A stretch of 34,074 nt of DNA from Bacteroidales bacterium (GTDB lineage Bacteria; Bacteroidota; Bacteroidia; Bacteroidales; P3). Location: assembly GCA_017545365.1 (NCBI GenBank), contig JAFWOP010000148.1, positions 1 to 34,074 on the forward strand. The letters are read 5' to 3'. The position numbers were made by a program, and so were the translations under genes. Of the stretch, positions 23,624 through 31,587 are shown piece after piece. The notes under the pieces were generated by a model, which had not been told where the DNA came from, did not search any database, and saw only the letters and a list, made by a program, of their open reading frames with translations. Positions within the stretch are counted from its first letter, which is position 1, and each line of letters opens with the position of its first letter.

Positions 23624-24946
23624 ATGTCAATCATCAAACCCTTCAAAGGCTTTCGCCCGCCCGTCGACATCGTCGAGAAACTGGCCTCACGTCCCTACGA
23701 CGTACTGAATTCCGAAGAAGCCCGCGTTGAATGCGAGGGCAACCCCTACAGCCTGCTGCACGTGACCAAGGCTGAAATCGACCTCCCCAAAGGCACCGAC
23801 GAGCACTCGCCCGAAGTGTACCTTCAGGTAGTCAAGAACTACAACCTGTTCAAAGACCTCGGCTGGCTGGTCAAGGATGAAGAGGAGAAACTCTACATCT
23901 ACGCCCAGAGCATGAACCCCAAGGATGCCGACGCCAAATGGCAGTATGGCATCGTGGCCTGCGCCTACAGCGAGGACTACGTGAACAAGGTCATCAAGAA
24001 GCACGAGCTGACCCGTAAGGACAAGGAGGAGGACCGCATGAAGCACGTCCGCATCACCAACGCCAACGTCGAGCCCGTCTTCTTCGCCTATCCCGCCATC
24101 GCCCGCATCGACGAGATCGTGGCCGGCGTCACCGCCAAGAAACCCATCTACGACTTCATCGCCAAGGAAGACGGCTTCGGCCACCGCTTCTGGGTCATTG
24201 ACGACAAAGCCACCATTGCCGAGCTCGTCGACATCTTCGACAAGCAGGTTCCCGCCATGTACATCGCCGACGGCCACCACCGCAGTGCCGCCGCCGCCCT
24301 CGTGGGACAGGAGAAGAAAGAGCAGAACCCCAAACACACCGGCAAGGAAGAGTACAACTACTTCATGACCGTCATCTTCCCCGACAACCAGCTGAACGTC
24401 ATCGACTACAACCGCGTCGTGAAAGACCTCAACGGCCTTAGCACCAAGGACTTCTTCAAAGCCCTTCAGGAAAGCTTCGATATCGAATGCAAGTGCGACT
24501 GCACCAAAAACGGCGGCAAGTGCAACTGCGAGTTCCCCTGCCACTGCGAGTGCTCCACCGAATACAAGCCCAACAAGCTGCACAACTTCTCGATGTACAT
24601 CGAGGGCGTGTGGTACAGCCTGACCGCCAAACCCGGCACTTACAACGACAGCGACCCGATCGGCGTGTTGGATGTTACCATCCTCAGCAACCTTGTCCTT
24701 GACAAGATTCTGGGCATCACGGACCTCCGCACCGACAAGCGCATCGACTTCGTTGGCGGTATTCGTGGCCTCGGCGAGCTGAAGCGTCGCGTCGACAGCG
24801 GCGAGATGAAGGTCGCCTTCGCGCTCTATCCTGTGAGCATGAAGCAGATCATCGACATCGCCGACACCGGCAACATCATGCCTCCCAAGACCACTTGGTT
24901 TGAGCCTAAACTGCGCTCTGGCCTCGTCATCCATACGTTGGATTAA
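23624..24946 (+). CDS. DUF1015 family protein with an eight-cysteine insert
   Basis: A 440-residue cytoplasmic protein. It matches DUF1015 from the N-terminus (IIKPFKGFRPP, SRPYDVLNSEEA) through the hallmark MYIADGHHRSAAA (near residues 211-224) to GGIRGLGEL and the C-terminal FALYPVSMKQIIDIAD ... MPPKTTWFEPKLRSGL. An archaeal relative, SerK, is a free-serine kinase, and Bacteroidetes members are often next to serA/serC; a serine-kinase role is possible but those genes are not here. The odd feature is a cysteine cluster at 289-310, CxCxC-x6-CxC-x3-CHCxC (Cys289, 291, 293, 300, 302, 306, 308, 310), which looks like a metal or Fe-S site. It ends before a terminator at 24970. Confidence 0.9.
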   Translation: MSIIKPFKGFRPPVDIVEKLASRPYDVLNSEEARVECEGNPYSLLHVTKAEIDLPKGTDEHSPEVYLQVVKNYNLFKDLGWLVKDEEEKLYIYAQSMNPKDADAKWQYGIVACAYSEDYVNKVIKKHELTRKDKEEDRMKHVRITNANVEPVFFAYPAIARIDEIVAGVTAKKPIYDFIAKEDGFGHRFWVIDDKATIAELVDIFDKQVPAMYIADGHHRSAAAALVGQEKKEQNPKHTGKEEYNYFMTVIFPDNQLNVIDYNRVVKDLNGLSTKDFFKALQESFDIECKCDCTKNGGKCNCEFPCHCECSTEYKPNKLHNFSMYIEGVWYSLTAKPGTYNDSDPIGVLDVTILSNLVLDKILGITDLRTDKRIDFVGGIRGLGELKRRVDSGEMKVAFALYPVSMKQIIDIADTGNIMPPKTTWFEPKLRSGLVIHTLD

Positions 24947-24969
24947 TCGGATTTGAGATGATTTGACAC

Positions 24970-25005
24970 AGGACGCGGGACTTCTGGTCTTGCGTCCTTT
25001 TTTTT
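24970..25005 (+). terminator. Intrinsic terminator of the DUF1015 gene
   Basis: AGGACGC (24970-24976) pairs with GCGTCCT (24992-24998); wobble pairs extend the stem to about 12 bp around a TTCTG loop. Eight T residues begin at 24998. Confidence 0.85.
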
Positions 25006-25067
25006 GCCATTTTCGAGACGCAATTTATCACGTCTCCTTCATTGCGGATGCACAAAGACAAAACAAA

Positions 25068-25103
25068 CCTGGCGAAGGTAGCATGAAGCTATCCCACGCC
25101 AGG
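25068..25103 (-). terminator. Hairpin after the FISUMP lipoprotein gene, probable terminator
   Basis: CCTGGCG (25068-25074) pairs with CGCCAGG (25097-25103), with an inner TAGC/GCTA pair. On the minus strand it is followed by a T-rich run (TTTGTTTTGTC). It lies 20 bases after the minus-strand stop. Confidence 0.6.
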
Positions 25104-25123
25104 CGAAAACGGACTTTTGAGGG

Positions 25124-25834
25124 TTAGTTCTGAGAAGCAGGGCGCACCGCTCGGACAGACGGACCGTAGCCGCGGCCACCGCCGCTGTTCATGCCGTAGT
25201 AGCCCGAATCGAAGCCGAAGCTCCACGCGCTGCGCGGGCGGCCGGTGCTGAGCGAACTCGACCAGTAGTCGCCGGCGTTGCCCGCGTAGTAGAGCCCACC
25301 GTCCCAGCGGTAGCCGGCAGCGGGCAGGAAGAGAGTATTGCCGTTAGTGGCGATGAACAACCTGCCGTTCACGCCGTCCTGTGTTATCCATGTGTTAGTG
25401 GTGTTCTGTAACAACTCCTCCCATTGCGCTCTCGTGGGCATGCACCAACCACTACCCCAATTGGCTGTGGCAGCGTCATCACTAGGTTGGAGGACGGTCA
25501 GGTTGTCAGTGAAGCCGTTGTAGCCATAACTGGAGGCGCTGCAATACTTGGTGAGTCGATCCATATAAACGTACTGGTAGGTGCTCCAGTTATAGGTGTC
25601 CTTCGGCGTGGTCTCGCCCCAAGCGAAGTAGTCGCCGTATTCCTCGGGGGCGTCGGCACCCACATTGCAGGTGGCCCACAAGAGGCCGCTCGGCAGGCCG
25701 AGGTCGACATATTCGTGGCCATTATAGGTGCCACCTCCGCCGTTGCCCGGCTCATCGGATTTCGTACATCCCACGGCAAGCATTGCCGTCACTGCTAGCA
25801 TTAAGGCTGCTATTGCCTTCGTTACTTTTTTCAT
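25124..25834 (-). CDS. Lipoprotein with Fibrobacter-type paralogous (FISUMP) domain
   Basis: A 236-residue protein with a lipoprotein signal peptide (lipobox LAVGC, Cys23) and a short Gly-rich linker (EPGNGGGGTYNG). The rest is one FISUMP domain: YVDLGLPSGLLWATCNVGA, EEYGDYFAWGET, SGWCMPTRAQWEELL, LFLPAAGYRW, GDYWSSSL and SVRAVRP near the end. These C-type-lectin-like folds are common on surface lipoproteins of Bacteroidetes and Fibrobacteres; binding targets are unknown. It is monocistronic, with its own upstream inverted repeat at 25900 and a downstream hairpin. Confidence 0.88.
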   Translation of the reverse strand: MKKVTKAIAALMLAVTAMLAVGCTKSDEPGNGGGGTYNGHEYVDLGLPSGLLWATCNVGADAPEEYGDYFAWGETTPKDTYNWSTYQYVYMDRLTKYCSASSYGYNGFTDNLTVLQPSDDAATANWGSGWCMPTRAQWEELLQNTTNTWITQDGVNGRLFIATNGNTLFLPAAGYRWDGGLYYAGNAGDYWSSSLSTGRPRSAWSFGFDSGYYGMNSGGGRGYGPSVRAVRPASQN

Positions 25835-25899
25835 TTTTCCTCGATTTGATTAATTCATATTTGTTTGTTATACCTATCTAATGGCAAACATTTGCTTAA

Positions 25900-25921
25900 T
25901 TCTAAATGGTATAATTTAGAA
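25900..25921. promoter_or_regulatory. Small inverted repeat, possible operator
   Basis: TTCTAAAT-GGTATA-ATTTAGAA is a perfect 8-bp inverted repeat with a 6-base spacer, 66 bases upstream of the minus-strand lipoprotein start. It could bind a dimeric regulator; no regulator is encoded nearby. The rest of the 25835-26101 gap shows no gene. Confidence 0.35.
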
Positions 25922-26101
25922 GAACCGTGCCACCTCATCCAACGGCCTATGTTCGGGCTGACGTGGCTCACCTGATCTATAGCCCAACGAAATGACAGCC
26001 AATAGTAGATTTGATTTGGTGTTTTTCATGGTTTGATAAGATTATGTGTTTGTTTTTCGAGGCAAAGGTAGGAAAAACGTCACCATTGCAAGAAAAAAAC
26101 A

Positions 26102-26109
26102 TACCTTTG
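26102..26109 (+). promoter_or_regulatory. Bacteroidetes -7 promoter element for xerD
   Basis: TACCTTTG lies 14 bases before the ATG at 26124, preceded by an A-tract. The spacing implies a leader of only a few bases and supports 26124, not 26046, as the start. Confidence 0.7.
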
Positions 26110-26123
26110 CACAAACAAAAACG

Positions 26124-27047
26124 ATGGATAAGCAAGCTGTCAACATCACCCCCAACCTCATCAAGCATTACGCCGATTACCTACGGCTGGAGCTTTCGCT
26201 GTCCGACAACAGCATAGAGGCTTATGTGCACGATGTGAGCCTGTTCCTGCAATATCTCAAAGCGGAAAACCTCTCGACAGCGCTTCACGACATACAACAG
26301 GACACCATTGAGAACTTCTTTGCCTATCTCTATGACCTGAATATCGGTGCTTCCTCACAAGCCAGGATCCTCTCTGGCTTGAAGTCTTTCTATCGTTACC
26401 TGGACCAAGAGGCGCTCATCGACAAAGACCCCACCCTGCTCATCTCCTCTCCTTCCATGGGACGGCACCTCCCCGAGGTACTCACCTATGAGGAAATCCA
26501 AAAGATGATCGACAGCATCGACCTCAGCCAACCTAACGGGCATCGCAACAAAGCCATGATTGAAGTACTATATGGCTGCGGACTTCGAGTATCAGAGCTT
26601 ACCAACTTACAAATCAGCAATATTTTTAAGTCGGATGGATTTCTTCGCATCATCGGAAAAGGCAGCAAAGAACGTCTGGTGCCCATCGGCGACAACAGCC
26701 TAAAAATCCTCTTCCAATACATCGAAGGAGCTCGTTTACATATCAACGTAAAACCAAAGTTCACCGACACTGTTTTTCTCAACAGCCGTGGCACAGGGCT
26801 CACCCGACAGATGGTCTTTCTCATCGTAAAAGACCTCGCCGAGAAAAACGGTATCACCAAGACCATCAGCCCGCACACCTTCAGACATAGTTTCGCCACC
26901 CACCTGCTCGAAGGCGGCGCTAATCTGTTGGCAGTTCAGCAAATGCTAGGGCATTCTAGTGTCAGCACAACGGAAATATACACGCATATCTCAGACGAGT
27001 TATTACGCGATACTTTGTTGAGTTATCATCCGAGGTTTAAGAAATAA
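26124..27047 (+). CDS. xerD: Site-specific tyrosine recombinase XerD
   Basis: A 307-residue recombinase with a SAM-like N-terminal DNA-binding domain (residues 10-95) and a catalytic domain. The active-site set is complete: Arg155 in GCGLRVSEL, Lys179 in IGKGSKERLVPIG, His251 and Arg254 in SPHTFRHSFATHLL, His277 in LGHSSVSTTEIYTH, and the nucleophile Tyr286. Its length and the spacing of these residues fit the chromosomal dimer-resolving XerC/XerD proteins, not phage or integron integrases. No att site or cargo is next to it, so a housekeeping role is most likely. XerD versus XerC naming is by similarity impression. Confidence 0.92.
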   Translation: MDKQAVNITPNLIKHYADYLRLELSLSDNSIEAYVHDVSLFLQYLKAENLSTALHDIQQDTIENFFAYLYDLNIGASSQARILSGLKSFYRYLDQEALIDKDPTLLISSPSMGRHLPEVLTYEEIQKMIDSIDLSQPNGHRNKAMIEVLYGCGLRVSELTNLQISNIFKSDGFLRIIGKGSKERLVPIGDNSLKILFQYIEGARLHINVKPKFTDTVFLNSRGTGLTRQMVFLIVKDLAEKNGITKTISPHTFRHSFATHLLEGGANLLAVQQMLGHSSVSTTEIYTHISDELLRDTLLSYHPRFKK

Positions 27048-27051
27048 TGGT

Positions 27052-27059
27052 ATCTTTGC
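27052..27059 (+). promoter_or_regulatory. Bacteroidetes -7 promoter element for kdsA
   Basis: TATCTTTG begins five bases after the xerD stop and lies 14 bases before the kdsA ATG at 27074. It lies inside a longer kdsA frame that starts at 27047, so it argues for the later start. Confidence 0.7.
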
Positions 27060-27073
27060 AAAAAATATCCACC

Positions 27074-27886
27074 ATGGACACCGCTAAATACGACTTTCTG
27101 AAAGGATTGCGACCCGATCGTTTCTTCTTGCTGGCCGGGCCATGCGTCATCGAAGACGAGAACTCGCCACTCTTCATCGCAGAGACCTTGAAGAACATCT
27201 GTCAAAAACTCGACATTCCCTTCGTCTTCAAAGGCTCCTACCGCAAGGCCAACCGTTCCAGACTGGACTCTTTCACAGGCATTGGCGACGAAAAAGCCTT
27301 GAAAGTGCTGCAGAAAGTGGCCAAAGAATTCGGCATCCCAGTGGTGACCGATATTCACGCTGCCGAAGAAGCCCAGATGGCCGCGGAATATGTAGACATT
27401 ATACAAATCCCCGCCTTCCTTTGTCGGCAGACCGACCTGCTCGTAGCCGCTGCCAAGACCGGCAAGATTGTCAACATCAAAAAAGGACAATTCCTTTCGG
27501 GCGAAGCTATGGGTTTTGCCGTTGAAAAAGTGCGTCAGTCAGGCAACGACAAGGTCATGCTGACTGAGCGTGGCTCCATGTTTGGCTATCACGATTTGGT
27601 GGTGGACTATAGAAACATAGCTGCCATGCAAAAATTTGAGGTGCCCGTCATCTTGGACGTCACCCATTCCTTGCAGCAGCCCAATCAGAGCAATGGCGTC
27701 ACTGGCGGTCAGCCCGAACTCATCGGACTGATAGCCAAGGCAGGCGTTGCCACAGGTGTTGACGGCCTCTTCATGGAGACCCATCCCGATCCCGCCAAAG
27801 CCAAATCAGACGGCGCCAACATGCTACGCCTCGACAAGGTAGAAGGCCTCCTGAAACAGTTGGTTCGCATCAAAGAAGCCCTATAA
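27074..27886 (+). CDS. kdsA: 3-deoxy-8-phosphooctulonate synthase (metal-dependent class)
   Basis: A 270-residue TIM-barrel enzyme of normal length. It condenses arabinose-5-phosphate with phosphoenolpyruvate to Kdo-8-phosphate, for the inner core of lipopolysaccharide. Family segments: LAGPCVIE (20-27), VFKGSYRKANRSRLDSF, VTDIHAAEEA, IPAFLCRQTDLL, MLTERGSMFGYHDL, DVTHSLQ and METHPDP. Cys24 in GPCVIE is the position that is Cys in metal-dependent enzymes and Asn in the metal-independent E. coli type. It has its own promoter and a strong terminator overlapping the end of the convergent DUF4831 gene. Confidence 0.96.
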   Translation: MDTAKYDFLKGLRPDRFFLLAGPCVIEDENSPLFIAETLKNICQKLDIPFVFKGSYRKANRSRLDSFTGIGDEKALKVLQKVAKEFGIPVVTDIHAAEEAQMAAEYVDIIQIPAFLCRQTDLLVAAAKTGKIVNIKKGQFLSGEAMGFAVEKVRQSGNDKVMLTERGSMFGYHDLVVDYRNIAAMQKFEVPVILDVTHSLQQPNQSNGVTGGQPELIGLIAKAGVATGVDGLFMETHPDPAKAKSDGANMLRLDKVEGLLKQLVRIKEAL

Positions 27887-27888
27887 TG

Positions 27889-27917
27889 AAAAAGGCACCT
27901 TGCGGTGCCTTTTTTTT
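27889..27917 (+). terminator. Intrinsic terminator of kdsA
   Basis: AAAGGCACC (27891-27899) and GGTGCCTTT (27904-27912) enclose TTGC, followed by more T residues. The A-run on the left makes it usable on the minus strand too, for the convergent DUF4831 gene. Confidence 0.93.
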
Positions 27918-29001
27918 ATTGCATTCTCATGTTTATGATCTGACCCGTCTCTGTGTCGAATACCAACCTTGTATTGGTCAAAGGAGCCATCAGCACGGCG
28001 CCCAATTGGTTAACAACTACACGGTCCTCAATCAAGGTATCTCTTCCGAGGGTCACTTTCACATTCGCCATCTCAGGAAGACGGTAGAACACCTTGTTTT
28101 CATACGACATCAACTCCACTGCCGATTGGCTCGGTGCGTTGATGGCAGCCGTGGTGTTCATCGACAAGGTTTGAACCATGATGGGCGTACCCGAACCAGA
28201 GGTTCCAACCGTCACGCCTTCACTCTCTGAAAACTTGGCCACAGTCTGCGTAGGCACTTCCTTGTTGGGAATAACGTACACTGTTTTTACCACAGTCTTC
28301 TTGACATGGTTACCCAGCAACAGGTTGGTATATTCTTCTTCCATGGCATCCAGTTTCTCATACATCAACTTGAAGGTCTCAGGATTAAATGCCGTTTCGT
28401 AATAGCCTGAAATCAAATTGAACTTGGCCTTACGAATCTCCTCAATCTTATCGGCCACTTCTTTAGCCAATTGGGCATTCGACTTGCCCATGGAAACAAG
28501 GTCGATTAAATTGCTCTTGGGATATATGATTTCTTTTTCTTCGCAAGAAGACTGTTGCGGGGCAACAGGAGCAATATCCTCGGCTGCCGGGTCGTCGAAG
28601 CCAACGCTGCGGATGATGCCGTTGGGCATGATATCGAAGCGCATCTTGCTGCCTCCCCTAGCACTTCCCAAGGTCACAAAAAACAAAGCATTGGGATCGG
28701 GGCTGGCCACCGTGCTCATCTTGACGTCCAACAGGCGGTACTGCCTGGTTTCGTATTCCACAGATTCGGCAGTGCCCATGTAGTTGGAGGCATAGTCACT
28801 GTAAGGGCTTCTCTCCATTTGGATTTCTTCCATGACGAAATCCAGCTTCAACATGGTCTGAGGCAAGGAATAATACAGGCCATTATGCTGTCCAGGCGTG
28901 ACATTCTTGGCGTAGGTGGTCGAGAATTGGGCGTGAAGTTGACCCCCCATCATCGTCAAGGCCAACAAGGCTAATGTGATTTTAGTGATAATCCTGTTCA
29001 T
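27916..29001 (-). CDS. DUF4831 family secreted protein
   Basis: A 361-residue protein with a signal peptide (residues 1-25, ending QLHAQ). The pattern of the mature part (YYSLPQTMLKLDFVMEEIQM, DVKMSTVASPDPNALFFV, RFDIMPNGIIRSVG, YYETAFNPETFKLMYEKLD and a C-terminal VFYRLPEMANVKVTLGRD) fits DUF4831, a Bacteroidetes family of unknown function. There is no membrane helix after the signal peptide and no lipobox, so it is probably periplasmic or outer-membrane associated. A TATTTTTG box 27 bases upstream suggests its own promoter, separate from the upstream symporter on the same strand. Confidence 0.85.
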   Translation of the reverse strand: MNRIITKITLALLALTMMGGQLHAQFSTTYAKNVTPGQHNGLYYSLPQTMLKLDFVMEEIQMERSPYSDYASNYMGTAESVEYETRQYRLLDVKMSTVASPDPNALFFVTLGSARGGSKMRFDIMPNGIIRSVGFDDPAAEDIAPVAPQQSSCEEKEIIYPKSNLIDLVSMGKSNAQLAKEVADKIEEIRKAKFNLISGYYETAFNPETFKLMYEKLDAMEEEYTNLLLGNHVKKTVVKTVYVIPNKEVPTQTVAKFSESEGVTVGTSGSGTPIMVQTLSMNTTAAINAPSQSAVELMSYENKVFYRLPEMANVKVTLGRDTLIEDRVVVNQLGAVLMAPLTNTRLVFDTETGQIINMRMQ

Positions 29002-29027
29002 CTTCTTATGATTTAGTTTTCAAACTT

Positions 29028-29035
29028 CAAAAATA
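29028..29035 (-). promoter_or_regulatory. Bacteroidetes -7 promoter element for the DUF4831 gene
   Basis: TATTTTTG on the minus strand in the 54-base gap between the symporter stop and the DUF4831 start. Confidence 0.6.
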
Positions 29036-29055
29036 CATATTTTTCATCAATTCCG

Positions 29056-30534
29056 TCATTCAACGCTTGTTTTTTCCTTTTTGCTAAAGAGCAACAAGGC
29101 CAAGAATGTAAGTAATCCGTTGATTATCAATACCTCGAACCCAATCCGATAGCCACCAAACAACTGTGGCGAATACGCCTTCAGAAAATAGCTGATCACA
29201 GGTGAAGCAACGGCGATGAAAGGTACGGCCTTATCAATCACCTTCCTGTTTTTAACAAACAGGCCGAAAGTGTATAGGCCCAACAAAGGACCATATGTAT
29301 AGCCAGCAATATCAAAGACCTTGTCGATCAGCGATTCGTTGTGGAAGGGCCGGAAAGCAATGATAACCAACAAGTAGAGCAAGGCGAAAGTCACATGAAT
29401 CCATTTGCGGCGTTTCGTGATTTGCTCTTCTGTCATCTGTTTCTTGTCGAAATGCATGAAATCGTAACAGAAAGTGGTCGTCAAGGCAGTCAAGGTGCCG
29501 TCGGCGCTGGAATAACCCGCTGCAACCAAACCTATGACGAAGACCACTGCCGTAAACTTACTCAACGAAAAAGCGACCGAAGGGAAGATCTTGTCGTTAA
29601 CGACCACTCCTGCTTCGTTTACAGGCAACTGGAAACCTGTGACTTGTGCATATTGAATCAAAGCCGCTCCTAGGCAAAGGAAGAGGCCGTTGACCACCAC
29701 AAACAGCAGGCTTGAGGTCATCACATTCTTCTGGGCATCACGCAAGTTCTTACACGTCAAGTTCTTCTGCATCATATCCTGGTCCAAACCAGTCATCGTT
29801 ATGGTGATAAACATGCCACTTAACAACTGCTTGACCCAAAACTTGTTGTGGGTCCAATCCGTTTCAAACACCTTGGTATAGCCTTTCTCAGAAGCCGACT
29901 TCAAAAGGTCGCCTAACGAGATATGAAGGTTTCGCAAGATGAAGAAAGCCGTCAAAAAGGCCGCCAGCAGCAAGAAGGTCGTCTGCAGCGTATCCGTCCA
30001 CACAACCGTCTTGATACCCCCCTTGAAGGTGTAGAGCAGGATGATGGCGATAAAAATGACCGCTGGCACCCAGAAAGGGATGCCCCATTCCTTGAAGACA
30101 AACTCATACAAGACAAACACGACGAGATACATGCGCAAGGCAGAGCCTAGCAGACGAGACAGGATGAAAAAAGCTGCCCCCGTCTTCTCCGACCTAGGCC
30201 CAAAACGCATATTTAAATAGGTGTAGATGGAAGTCAAGTTAAGGCGATAATACAAGGGCAACAAAACAATGGCAATCACTGCATAGCCAAGGACATAGCC
30301 AAACACCAAAGGCATATAGGTGAATTGACCCGAATAAACCCCTCCTGGCACTGACATGAATGTCACACCTGACAAAGAGGCACCAATCATACCATAAGCC
30401 ACCACAAACCAGGGCGAGTTCTTATTGCCTCGAAAAAAAGCATTATTGTCCGTCTTTCGCGCCGTGAAATGCGAAATCACAAACAATAGAATGGTATAAA
30501 TAACAAAAACGGTAAGTATAATGGTCGCATTCAT
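29056..30534 (-). CDS. Sodium:solute symporter (SSS family)
   Basis: A 492-residue inner-membrane protein with about thirteen helices. SSS-family features: FFRGNKNSPWFVVAYGMIGASLSGVTFMSVPG in helix 1 and loop, YLNMRFG after helix 3, GGIKTVVWTDTLQT in the middle, MTGLDQDMMQKNL, and AGYSSADGTLTALTTTFCYD carrying the Ser/Thr residues of the sodium site. It takes up a small solute (sugar, sialic acid, amino acid or similar) with Na+. The substrate cannot be read. The ATG at 30534 is used because the promoter at 30556-30563 lies inside the longer frame to 30579. Confidence 0.92.
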   Translation of the reverse strand: MNATIILTVFVIYTILLFVISHFTARKTDNNAFFRGNKNSPWFVVAYGMIGASLSGVTFMSVPGGVYSGQFTYMPLVFGYVLGYAVIAIVLLPLYYRLNLTSIYTYLNMRFGPRSEKTGAAFFILSRLLGSALRMYLVVFVLYEFVFKEWGIPFWVPAVIFIAIILLYTFKGGIKTVVWTDTLQTTFLLLAAFLTAFFILRNLHISLGDLLKSASEKGYTKVFETDWTHNKFWVKQLLSGMFITITMTGLDQDMMQKNLTCKNLRDAQKNVMTSSLLFVVVNGLFLCLGAALIQYAQVTGFQLPVNEAGVVVNDKIFPSVAFSLSKFTAVVFVIGLVAAGYSSADGTLTALTTTFCYDFMHFDKKQMTEEQITKRRKWIHVTFALLYLLVIIAFRPFHNESLIDKVFDIAGYTYGPLLGLYTFGLFVKNRKVIDKAVPFIAVASPVISYFLKAYSPQLFGGYRIGFEVLIINGLLTFLALLLFSKKEKTSVE

Positions 30535-30555
30535 GATGTTCACAATTTGGTTATG

Positions 30556-30563
30556 CAAAAATA
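30556..30563 (-). promoter_or_regulatory. Bacteroidetes -7 promoter element for the symporter
   Basis: TATTTTTG on the minus strand, 21 bases before the ATG at 30534, back to back with the plus-strand promoter at 30596. Confidence 0.65.
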
Positions 30564-30595
30564 GGAATAATTGTCGCACATGAAAGAAATTCCCT

Positions 30596-30603
30596 TACTT
30601 TTG
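30596..30603 (+). promoter_or_regulatory. Bacteroidetes -7 promoter element for the DUF486 gene
   Basis: TACTTTTG, 23 bases before the ATG at 30627. Confidence 0.65.
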
Positions 30604-30626
30604 CACTCCGTTAAAAACGCCAAACA

Positions 30627-30998
30627 ATGAAGGGTATATACACCATTCTGTTGCTTATTGTATCCAACATATTCATGACCTTTGCCTGGTATGGACAACT
30701 CAAATTACTTGAGATCGTCCCCAGTTCCAAGGATTGGCCGCTTTTTCTTGTCATCCTGATGTCGTGGGGCATTGCCTTGTTTGAATATTCTTTCATGATT
30801 CCTGCCAACCGCATCGGTGCCATGCAAAACGGAGGCCCTTTCAACCTTATTCAATTGAAAGTCATACAAGAAGCCGTATCCTTGACGGTATTCACCATCA
30901 TCGTGATTACCGTATTCAAGACGGAAACCTTCCGTTGGAACCATATCATATCTTTCATCTTCATCATCCTAGCCGTGTTTTTTGCCTTCAAAAAGTAG
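30627..30998 (+). CDS. DUF486 (DMT-like) small membrane protein
   Basis: A 123-residue protein with four membrane helices. It matches DUF486 over its length: LIVSNIFMTFAWYGQLK near the N-terminus, WPLFLVILMSWGIALFEYSFMIPANRIG in the middle, and FNLIQLKVIQEAVSLTVF before the last helix. The family belongs to the drug/metabolite transporter superfamily and is related in size to the small multidrug resistance proteins, so it may work as a dimer. No substrate is known. It is monocistronic, with its own promoter. Confidence 0.93.
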   Translation: MKGIYTILLLIVSNIFMTFAWYGQLKLLEIVPSSKDWPLFLVILMSWGIALFEYSFMIPANRIGAMQNGGPFNLIQLKVIQEAVSLTVFTIIVITVFKTETFRWNHIISFIFIILAVFFAFKK

Positions 30999-31028
30999 TT
31001 TTTTGTTGCAAGAAAAGGAAAAATGCAT

Positions 31029-31036
31029 GATATTTG
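31029..31036 (+). promoter_or_regulatory. Possible promoter for the acidic small protein
   Basis: GATATTTG resembles TAnnTTTG with one mismatch, 45 bases before the ATG at 31082. Confidence 0.4.
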
Positions 31037-31081
31037 CGATACGAAACAACACATTAAACAGAATAAAAGAAAGGACTCTAT

Positions 31082-31513
31082 ATGAAATTCTATGACATTG
31101 ATTCAGTTTTCACCTTTGGAAAATACGAAGGCATGACCATCGCCGAAGTGTATGAAAAAGACCCCAAATATTTGAAGTACTGCGAAGAAAACATCGATGA
31201 ATTCTATGTCTCACCCTCAGTTATGCGCGAGTTGAAGTCCATGAGCCGCTCCATTAACGATTCCGCATTGCTGGATGTCAACTTCGACAAGATGAGTGAC
31301 GACGAAATCGACAGCTTCATCAACCAGCATGATGAAGAGGATGAATTCGATGAGTCGAAGTTGGAACACGACTTCGACTGGGAGAACAACGACTTTGCCG
31401 ACGATTCACCCTTTGATGAGTTTGAAGACGAATTCGACGAAGACGAATTTGCCGATGAGTTCGGTGACAGCTTCGATGAAAGCTTTGATGGCGGAATCGA
31501 TGATTTGTATTAA
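31082..31513 (+). CDS. Small protein with exonuclease X C-terminal-like domain and acidic tail
   Basis: A 143-residue cytoplasmic protein. Residues 9-38 (VFTFGKYEGMTIAEVYEKDP then KYLKYCEEN) match the FGKYKGxxIxEVxxxDPxYLxW motif of a small domain found at the C-terminus of exodeoxyribonuclease X and in short stand-alone proteins, probably a nucleic-acid-contact module. From residue 70 onward the chain is extremely acidic (EEDEFDES, DEFEDEFDEDEFADEFGDSF), which suggests a DNA-mimic-like or disordered tail. AAGGA lies before the ATG. The gene ends at a terminator shared with the convergent glycosyltransferase. Function unknown. Confidence 0.85.
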   Translation: MKFYDIDSVFTFGKYEGMTIAEVYEKDPKYLKYCEENIDEFYVSPSVMRELKSMSRSINDSALLDVNFDKMSDDEIDSFINQHDEEDEFDESKLEHDFDWENNDFADDSPFDEFEDEFDEDEFADEFGDSFDESFDGGIDDLY

Positions 31514-31524
31514 CTAGAGAGCAT

Positions 31525-31581
31525 AAAAAAAGCGACCCTCTATGTCGTTCCTTAGGGAATCCATAAAGGGTCGCTTTTTTT
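31525..31581. terminator. Bidirectional intrinsic terminator
   Basis: AAAAAAAGCGACCCT (31525-31539) pairs perfectly with AGGGTCGCTTTTTTT (31567-31581). The 27-base loop contains a TTCC/GGAA mini-stem. Runs of A on one side and T on the other serve both convergent genes. Confidence 0.93.
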
Positions 31582-31587
31582 GTTTGC

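Noticed and set aside
23687..24934. 415-codon minus-strand frame opposite the DUF1015 gene
   Set aside because: It is a long antisense frame produced by the strong codon bias of the real gene; its translation is a low-complexity Val/Gly/Asp/Leu mix.
26124..27047. XerD-like recombinase as an integrase marking a mobile element
   Set aside because: Its length and full catalytic spacing fit the housekeeping XerC/XerD group, and no att repeats, tRNA target or cargo genes adjoin it.
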